A DNA stretch of 13,242 bases from Verrucomicrobiota bacterium (lineage in GTDB: Bacteria > Verrucomicrobiota > Verrucomicrobiia > Limisphaerales > UBA8199), in the NCBI GenBank assembly GCA_026397855.1, contig JAPLUA010000256.1, positions 1 to 13,242 on the forward strand. The letters run 5' to 3'. Below, piece after piece: positions 1-5,333 of the stretch. The translations under genes were made by a program, and so were the position numbers. The notes beneath the pieces were generated by a model. The model saw only the letters and a list, made by a program, of their open reading frames with translations. It did not search any database and was not told the DNA's origin. The stretch's first letter is position 1. Every line of letters begins with the position of its first letter.

Positions 1-160
1 CGTTTGCGGGGCATTCCAGACCTTCCCCCCACTCCCCGTTTCAGCCCGCATAACTCTGTCCACCCGTCTTCCGCAGTGAATCCCTCCGGCTCCCGGCTGC
101 CGCTTTGTTACGTTACAAAGCCAAACCGGGTGGCATTGGAAGCGTGGCGCAAGCGTGATT

Positions 161-277
161 CAACGGTAGTGCCCCCGTATTGCCCCCGTAGCACTACGGT
201 AGCGGCCCCATGTTGATCTGATCAACATGGGGCCGCTACGGGGGCAATACCGTAGTGCTACGGGGGCACTACCGTTG
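161..277. repeat. 117-bp inverted repeat with two swapped 11-bp blocks per arm
   Basis: Two 57-nt arms (161-217 and 221-277) surround a 3-nt CTG loop centred on 219. The outer 19 bases (161-179 with 259-277) and the inner 19 bases (199-217 with 221-239) pair perfectly. In between, the blocks TTGCCCCCGTA (180-190) and GCACTACGGTA (191-201) have exact reverse complements on the other arm (237-247 and 248-258), but in transposed order. The outer arm also ends in GTGCCCCCGTA (169-179), so three successive 11-bp units end in GTA. Each half can also form its own smaller hairpin (166-172 with 191-197; 252-258 with 266-272). It sits about 140 nt past the operon's last stop. It could be an intergenic repeat family, a protein-binding array with helical-turn spacing, or a U-tract-less transcription stop. 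The structure is certain; the function is unknown. Confidence 0.9.
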
Positions 278-323
278 GAACACGCCTGGACTGCCGGGGA
301 GGCACGGCACGGGGTCGCCGGGA

Positions 324-339
324 AGGCCCTTGGGGGCCT
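324..339 (-). terminator. Possible weak terminator hairpin after the operon
   Basis: Perfect 6-bp arms AGGCCC (324-329) and GGGCCT (334-339) enclose a 4-nt loop, about 75 nt downstream of the last stop codon in the direction of transcription. No T-rich tract follows on the minus strand, so it is not a textbook intrinsic terminator. The larger inverted repeat at 161-277 is an alternative end point. Confidence 0.25.
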
Positions 340-413
340 CTGTTGCTTTGTCATCTGGGCGCGCAGCCTGGAAATGTTACAAACGGCACCAATGCCCCGC
401 ACCCGAACAGCGA

Positions 414-3400
414 CTACCTGGCGGCAACGCTGTCTGGCGCCTCGCAAACCACCCGGAAGCCCACGTTGTAAACCCGCTGCCAGGACGCGTAGCTCAGCCG
501 GAAGTCTGATGTCGCCCGCTCCGGCAGATCCCGCCACGAGCCGCCGCGCACAACCCTGCGGTCCGAGCCGGGAGCAGCCTCGGTGAGCGTCCACTCCGAG
601 GCGTTGCCGTGCATGTCGTGCAGTCCCCACGCGTTCGCCATGTAGCGGCCCGGCGCGACCGTGACCAGCGCGCCGTCGTCATGGCGGCAGCTCTTGGGAA
701 TCCAGTCGTCGAAAGGTGTTGGCTTTTTGAGCGGGACATCCACGGTGTAAGGATCACTGGCAAACTCGCTGAGTCTGGCGTCGGCCAGGTTCGCATGCCG
801 GGAGAAGTCCGCATCCTGCGCGCCGAAGTTGAACGGCGTGGCGCTGCCGGCGCGGCAGGCCCACTCCCATTGCGCCTCGGTCGGCAGGGTGAAGCGCTCG
901 CCGGTCCTGGCGGAGAGCCATTGGCAAAAGGCCATCGCCCGCTCCCACGAGACGCGCACCACGGGCTGCTCCGGGCGGTTGGCCGGATAGCCGCGCACGC
1001 CGAACTGGTAGGCGTTCTTGTCCTCCAGGCCGCTGTCGTGCGCCGGGTCGAATGCGGCAAACGTGAGGTTGTCCGTCTCAAGCGAGGCCATCCAGAACGG
1101 CTTCGCAATGGGAACAGGCGACGGCAGGCCCGCGCCGGTTTCGTCCGCCGGGCCGCCCATCATGAACTGGCCGGCAGGGATCAGCACCAGTTGGATCGAG
1201 AGGCCGCCGCCAAGGTCAATCGCCCGCCGCTTCCGCGCGCCGGCGGCCGCCTGGCGGCGCTCGGCTTCCGTCACGTCGAACGGCCAGCCTTGAGCGGTTG
1301 AAGCCGGGCGCGAGCCAGCGATGGGCGTCGTTTCGGGTTTCGCGCTTCGGGCTTCTTTCGGGCTTCGGGTTTCGGCCTTCGGATTCACCGCCTCCGGATC
1401 ATCATCCACGTTCGCGTAAAGCTTGAGCAGGTCGCGCCGGCGCTCCCGCTGTGTGCCGGGGCGGTCAATCTCCTCGCCCCAGGTGCCGTGATAGGGGCAG
1501 TTGAGGTCAATCCAGGTGATCAGCCGATCCCACGCCTCGGCATCGAGCTGCACGCCGTGGTGGCCCTGCCTGAGCAGTTGCACGAGGTCGGTCGTGTCGG
1601 CGTGAAACTCCATGGGAGTCAGGATGTGGTAATCGCCCTCGATCCCGTTGCGGCGCACCCAGCGCTGCAGCTCGTTGTAGCCTACCGAGAATTTGCCGGC
1701 GCGGGCGCCGCCGTTGCCGGGCGTCACGCTGCTCCAGTTCGTGAGCGGCACATCGCCGCGCAGGTCGCAAACCGGCTTGCCCTGGGCGGCAGCCCAGTCG
1801 GGGTTGTGACAGCTCACGCAATGGCGATCAATGACCGGCTGCACCTCGCGCGCGTAGCTGAAGCCCCGCAACGGCCCGTGCCACGGCTGAATCTGCGAGG
1901 CCGGCCGCCCTAATGCGAGCGCCCGCCTGGGCAGCGGCGTCGTGTTCTGTCGCTCGTGGCAACCGGTGCATTGCACCACCTCGCCCGGCATCGCCGTCAT
2001 CCACGAACGCATCAGTTGAATGGCCTTGCCATCGCCATCCAGCGGCTGCATCGAGATGGGCGTGTTGGCCGGCACCAGGAAGTACGCCGAGCCGTCCGCC
2101 TCGACAGGCACGGTGCCCAGCACCCGCTTGATGTCCCACGGTCCTTCCGCCCCGACGACGCCGAGGAGTCCGCCCATGCCTTGATACGCAAAGTGATAGG
2201 TGAAAAGCCTGAGCGCCTTCACCGTCCCGCGCGGCACACCGCGCAAACCGTCGCCCGCGTAGATATCCTGGATGACCACCACCGCATCCTTGCGTTTGAG
2301 GTCCACCTTGTCGGGGATCACCGGCGGTTTCGGCGCCTGGCGGAGCGGGATCGGCTCGAGCAGGGCCGCGTCGGGCAGTTGCGCGATGGGGGTGAGATTG
2401 TCGAACACGTCCGCGAGGTAGATGCCCCACGCCGCCTCGGGCGCCGGCTTGCAGGAGACCAGGAAGAACTTGTCGCTCAGCGGGAACGGGTGCAGAAACT
2501 TGGGCCAGCTTTCGAGCGTGAGGCCGTCGCGGATGATCGCCTCGACTCGCTTGCCGCGCCCGGGAATGCGCTGCACGGCCGGGCTGGCCTCCTGCCGGCC
2601 GCGGGCGGGGTCAAACAGCACAAGCTCGCCCATGCGCGGGTGGTCGTGATGGCCGCCGATCACGGCGATGACCATGCTCGGATGCCCGGGGATGGGGCGG
2701 GCGTAGAAGAAGGAGTTCGGCCAATAGGAGTTGCTGCCCACGAACTCCATCTGCTCCGTGCCGTCCGGATTCATGTGGAAGAGCAGACGGGTATTGGAGT
2801 GCGGCGTGTCGGTGTATTCCCACCGGGTGTAGAGAACTCGCCCGTTGTTCAACACGGTCGGACACCAGTCATGCTCCTGGTCAAAGCAGACCTGGCGTAT
2901 GTTGCGGCCGTTGCCGTCCATCCGGTAGAGATTGGCCACATGCGCGCTGCCATAGACGCACGGCACGCCGACGAAGCAGGCGGTCGAGGTGAAGAGGATG
3001 CGGCCGTCCGGCAGGTAGCAGGCGTCGTAGCTGTCCACGTCCGGCTGTTCGCCGGTCAATTGACGCGGCGGCCCCGCCGCGGCGAGCCCGCCCGGGCTGC
3101 CGGTTGCGGCGGGCTGGCCGGGCTTGCCTCCGCTGCCTTGCAGTCCGGTGCGGAGCGGCAGCTCGAATACCTGCCAGCGCCCGTTCGTGCCCACCGAGGA
3201 ATACAGCAGCTTGTCGGCGGCCCAGTCCAGGTCCACATCGCCCACGAACACACGGCGCTCCGGCTTCATCAGCAGGCTCAGCTCGTTCGTCCCGCCATCG
3301 AGTGACAGCACGCAGATCGAATCGTCGTAGCCTTGCTTCGGCAGGGATGAGTTGCTTTCCCAATTGCGCGGGAGGCCAAGATCCGGGCCGGTGTTGCTGC

Positions 3401-4289
3401 GTTTGACCACCAGCAGCCGGCCGAAATCGAGGAGCGGGTTGGCGCGAACCAATGCCTCCCGCCGCAACACCGCCAGGCCGGCTTTCGCCTCGTCCGCCCG
3501 GTCCGCCCGCTGGAGATCCCGCTCCAATTCGCCGAGCCGGTTCAGCATGGCTTCGCCTTGCGGATAGCGCGTCCCGTAGATCCCGATCAACTCCTGAATC
3601 GCCAGGCGCAACGCGGCGACGTTTACCTCCGGCGTGTGTGGCGCAAACAGCGGCGGGGGCGGCGAATCGCCGGGCTTGCGCGGGTGCGGCCTTTGCAACA
3701 CGAAGCTGTCCGCGATTTCAGGGGCAGTGAACCGCAGGCTCATGACGTGCGGAAAGGCGCCTGCGCGCTGCAGCCGGATGGTGTGTTTGCCGGCAGCAAG
3801 AGGGAGCGCCGCTCCGTCCACCCACTGTGCTCCGCTCGTGTTCCACGAGCCGGTCGAGGCGCGGCAGACTTCCGCCAGCTTCTTCCCGTCAATAGATAGC
3901 TTCACTGGCCGCGCATCCGCCGCCGCATAGCGGATGCTGAGCTGGTAAGTGGCGGGAGCGGGGAAAGCAATGTCATATTCCACCACCACCGGGGAGCGCT
4001 CGCCGAAGGCAATCATCGGCCCGGCGTCGGCGTATTCCTGGGTGAAGGTCTTGGCGTTGCCACGGTCGAAGGACCACGCGGGGATTTCGAACGAGCCGGC
4101 CCGGGCGGAGCTGGTCAGGGAGTGAAGGCAGAGGACCGCGGCGGAAAGCCGAAAGCCGAAAGCCGAGATCCGAAGGAAGCCCGAAATCCGAAATCCGAAG
4201 CCGGGTCGGATAGGCCGTAGCGCAGGTTTCCAGACCGGCAGGCCGGATGACGGTTCGTGGGGGGGATTCAGAATTTGCGGTCGCAGCAT
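414..4289 (-). CDS. HzsA-related di-heme cytochrome with CBM-like N-terminus and C-terminal SUMF1 module
   Basis: A 1291-residue exported protein. Residues 1-64 act as a long signal region with probable cleavage after SARA (64), partly built from a GAAATCC-type repeat. Residues about 66-190 look like a carbohydrate-binding-like sandwich (TYQLSIRYAAADARPVKLSIDG style). About 280-620 is a TolB/PD40-like propeller with YDACYLPDGRILF and GRVLYTRWEYTD. CXXCH motifs lie at 774-778 (CTGCH) and 824-828 (CVSCH), followed by the family tail with GHHGV and WIDLNCPYHG. The plan matches proteins named HzsA-related for their likeness to the hydrazine synthase alpha subunit. Residues about 1031-1285 form a SUMF1/FGE-like module (QFMMGG, LPTEAQWEWACRAG, DMHGNASEW, VRGGSW, NVGFRVV), but VRGGSWRDLPERATSDFRL has none of the FGE catalytic cysteines, so sulfatase activation is unlikely. 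A repeat-derived linker at about 969-986 joins the halves. The ATG is 6 nt after the preceding stop, with GAGG upstream. The substrate is unknown. Confidence 0.88.
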   Translation of the reverse strand: MLRPQILNPPHEPSSGLPVWKPALRPIRPGFGFRISGFLRISAFGFRLSAAVLCLHSLTSSARAGSFEIPAWSFDRGNAKTFTQEYADAGPMIAFGERSPVVVEYDIAFPAPATYQLSIRYAAADARPVKLSIDGKKLAEVCRASTGSWNTSGAQWVDGAALPLAAGKHTIRLQRAGAFPHVMSLRFTAPEIADSFVLQRPHPRKPGDSPPPPLFAPHTPEVNVAALRLAIQELIGIYGTRYPQGEAMLNRLGELERDLQRADRADEAKAGLAVLRREALVRANPLLDFGRLLVVKRSNTGPDLGLPRNWESNSSLPKQGYDDSICVLSLDGGTNELSLLMKPERRVFVGDVDLDWAADKLLYSSVGTNGRWQVFELPLRTGLQGSGGKPGQPAATGSPGGLAAAGPPRQLTGEQPDVDSYDACYLPDGRILFTSTACFVGVPCVYGSAHVANLYRMDGNGRNIRQVCFDQEHDWCPTVLNNGRVLYTRWEYTDTPHSNTRLLFHMNPDGTEQMEFVGSNSYWPNSFFYARPIPGHPSMVIAVIGGHHDHPRMGELVLFDPARGRQEASPAVQRIPGRGKRVEAIIRDGLTLESWPKFLHPFPLSDKFFLVSCKPAPEAAWGIYLADVFDNLTPIAQLPDAALLEPIPLRQAPKPPVIPDKVDLKRKDAVVVIQDIYAGDGLRGVPRGTVKALRLFTYHFAYQGMGGLLGVVGAEGPWDIKRVLGTVPVEADGSAYFLVPANTPISMQPLDGDGKAIQLMRSWMTAMPGEVVQCTGCHERQNTTPLPRRALALGRPASQIQPWHGPLRGFSYAREVQPVIDRHCVSCHNPDWAAAQGKPVCDLRGDVPLTNWSSVTPGNGGARAGKFSVGYNELQRWVRRNGIEGDYHILTPMEFHADTTDLVQLLRQGHHGVQLDAEAWDRLITWIDLNCPYHGTWGEEIDRPGTQRERRRDLLKLYANVDDDPEAVNPKAETRSPKEARSAKPETTPIAGSRPASTAQGWPFDVTEAERRQAAAGARKRRAIDLGGGLSIQLVLIPAGQFMMGGPADETGAGLPSPVPIAKPFWMASLETDNLTFAAFDPAHDSGLEDKNAYQFGVRGYPANRPEQPVVRVSWERAMAFCQWLSARTGERFTLPTEAQWEWACRAGSATPFNFGAQDADFSRHANLADARLSEFASDPYTVDVPLKKPTPFDDWIPKSCRHDDGALVTVAPGRYMANAWGLHDMHGNASEWTLTEAAPGSDRRVVRGGSWRDLPERATSDFRLSYASWQRVYNVGFRVVCEAPDSVAAR
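1331..1386. repeat. CCGAAA/CCCGAA short tandem repeat translated as interdomain linker
   Basis: The minus strand shows a degenerate run of about 6-8-base units (CCGAAGG, CCGAAAC, CCGAAGC, CCGAAAG and so on). It is read as a charged linker of K, E, R, S, P and T (residues about 969-986) exactly between the cytochrome tail and the SUMF1 module. Its composition differs from both flanking domains. A related run occurs at 4142-4200 on the opposite strand. Confidence 0.75.
4142..4250. repeat. GAAATCC/GAAAGCC repeat and adjoining palindromic segment at the gene start
   Basis: On the plus strand 4142-4200 is a run of CCGAAAG, CCGAAAT and CCGAAGG-like units. It is followed at 4220-4250 by a segment with a perfect CCGGC-AG-GCCGG hairpin (4235-4246). 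Translated leftward it gives the low-complexity FGFRISGF and ISAFGFRLSA, part of the signal region of the 1291-residue protein. I recall similar strings in many doubtful hypothetical proteins of Verrucomicrobiota, which suggests a dispersed intergenic repeat; that recollection should be verified by search. Confidence 0.65.
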
Positions 4290-4293
4290 AGAA

Positions 4294-4297
4294 CCTC
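4294..4297 (-). promoter_or_regulatory. GAGG ribosome binding site overlapping the previous stop
   Basis: On the minus strand the junction reads TGAGGTTCTATG. The TGA ends the propeller gene, its last two bases begin GAGG, and the ATG at 4289 follows after four bases. The overlap suggests coupled translation and supports the chosen start. Confidence 0.55.
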
Positions 4298-5243
4298 AAT
4301 GCCAGAGCTGGCCGCGGATGGCGTCGCCTGACACGTCCAGCATCTGGAGGCTGGCGATCGTGCGCATGGTTTGGTGGTCGGCGAAGGTCCAGACGACGCG
4401 TTTATCGGGCGTCACCTCGACCAGGTGCGGCGCCTTGCCGAACTGCCCGTGACCGAGCCAGTTTGCCACGACGGTGTTGCCGTTGGGCAGCCGCTGGATG
4501 CCGGCCAGGAATTTCAGGCTGATGCCGGGCAGGTCGCCTTCCTGCACCTGCCAAACGGTTTTCCCGGCCTGGTCCACCTCGAACACGCGCGAGCCGCCGG
4601 GCCGGTCGCCGCAGGAAATCAGCGTGTGCCCGTCCGGCAGACGCACCACGCTATGAGGCCCGCCGATAGCCGGGATGCTGAGCACAGGCTGGCCGGCCGC
4701 ATCGTATTCGCGCACGACCTGGTCGCCGTAATGCGCCACCAGGTAGTGCCCGTTTTCCAGCCGCCGCGCGTTGCGCATGTAAGTATGGCCGCCGTCCTTG
4801 CCCTCGGGCAGCAGGCGAATTTCCCTGGCGATGCGGCCGGACGGCTCAACCTCGATCAGGCGTCCACTGTTGCACTCGCCGATGAAAGTATTGCCGTTGG
4901 TGAGGCGCTGGCAGGCGTAGATTTCGCTCTTGGACTGGTAGTCGAACACGACGCGCTTGTCGCGGGAGACCTCCTTGACGCCGTGGCCGGTGTTGAACAG
5001 GAGGTTGCCGTTCGGCAACACCCACAGGTCGTTGCAGCTCGCAGCCGGGTATTCCCACTCGACCTGGCCCGTGCGGGAGACGATGAACACCTTGCCTTGC
5101 GTATAATCCGCACAGGCAAAGTGGTGGGTGTTGGTTTGCGGGCTGGTTTGGGTCGGGACGACTGGCTGGGCAACGGCGATCTGCATCGAGGCGGCCAGCG
5201 CCAACGTCATCGTGGTTGAGAAACACCAAGCGGGAGATTGCAT
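4296..5243 (-). CDS. Exported PQQ/SMP-30-like beta-propeller protein
   Basis: A 315-residue protein with a probable signal peptide (MTLALAASMQIAVAQ, cleavage near residue 25). The rest is a run of propeller blades built on a repeated pattern of 'G.V.W.Y', then 'LPNGN.L' or 'LTNGNTF', then 'G..IEV..SGR'. The pattern recurs near residues 48-82, 90-130, 152-180, 196-230 and 248-285. There is no CXXCH motif, so it is not itself a c-type cytochrome. Such propellers resemble PQQ-binding or SMP-30/arylsulfotransferase-like folds, but I see no diagnostic cofactor-binding residues and do not assign an enzyme. It lies between two HzsA-related genes in the cluster and may be a scaffold or a substrate-binding partner for them. 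A 90-nt gap separates it from the preceding stop, and there is no clear Shine-Dalgarno. The internal ATG at 5210 (residue 12) is a possible alternative start. Confidence 0.8.
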   Translation of the reverse strand: MQSPAWCFSTTMTLALAASMQIAVAQPVVPTQTSPQTNTHHFACADYTQGKVFIVSRTGQVEWEYPAASCNDLWVLPNGNLLFNTGHGVKEVSRDKRVVFDYQSKSEIYACQRLTNGNTFIGECNSGRLIEVEPSGRIAREIRLLPEGKDGGHTYMRNARRLENGHYLVAHYGDQVVREYDAAGQPVLSIPAIGGPHSVVRLPDGHTLISCGDRPGGSRVFEVDQAGKTVWQVQEGDLPGISLKFLAGIQRLPNGNTVVANWLGHGQFGKAPHLVEVTPDKRVVWTFADHQTMRTIASLQMLDVSGDAIRGQLWH

Positions 5244-5333
5244 CAGTTGTGATTTCTATGCTGCGTTAGGCGATACTTGGACATGGGAGGACCACCCGGT
5301 TACGGATTTGGGAAACATGCTGTTCAGGCGGCG

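Larger units (their letters stand above)
1..413. other. Downstream intergenic region without a convincing gene
   Basis: This stretch lies past the stop codon of the last gene of the leftward cluster. Short open frames exist on both strands, but none has a recognisable domain, a plausible ribosome binding site or a signal peptide. The right part is covered by antisense frames of the large gene. Apart from the 117-bp inverted repeat and a small GC hairpin listed separately, there is a short hairpin at 103-120 (CTTTGT / ACAAAG arms with a TACGTT loop). I see no tRNA or other RNA gene. A gene beyond the left edge could lie in either direction. Confidence 0.6.

Noticed and set aside
112..383. GTTACAAA at 112-119 and 376-383 as target-site duplications of a small mobile element
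   Set aside because: The eight-base match has no terminal inverted repeats just inside it and may be chance; the inverted repeat at 161-277 is not at these borders.
414..1199. Sulfatase-activating formylglycine-generating enzyme
   Set aside because: The catalytic cysteines are missing and no sulfatase gene is present in the window.
4142..4200. Short repeats considered as a CRISPR array
   Set aside because: Units of 6-8 bases with no spacers do not fit a CRISPR array, and there are no cas genes nearby.
5256..5318. Twenty-codon frame in the 90-nt gap before the propeller gene
   Set aside because: It has no Shine-Dalgarno and no resemblance to a known family, and its length is expected by chance.
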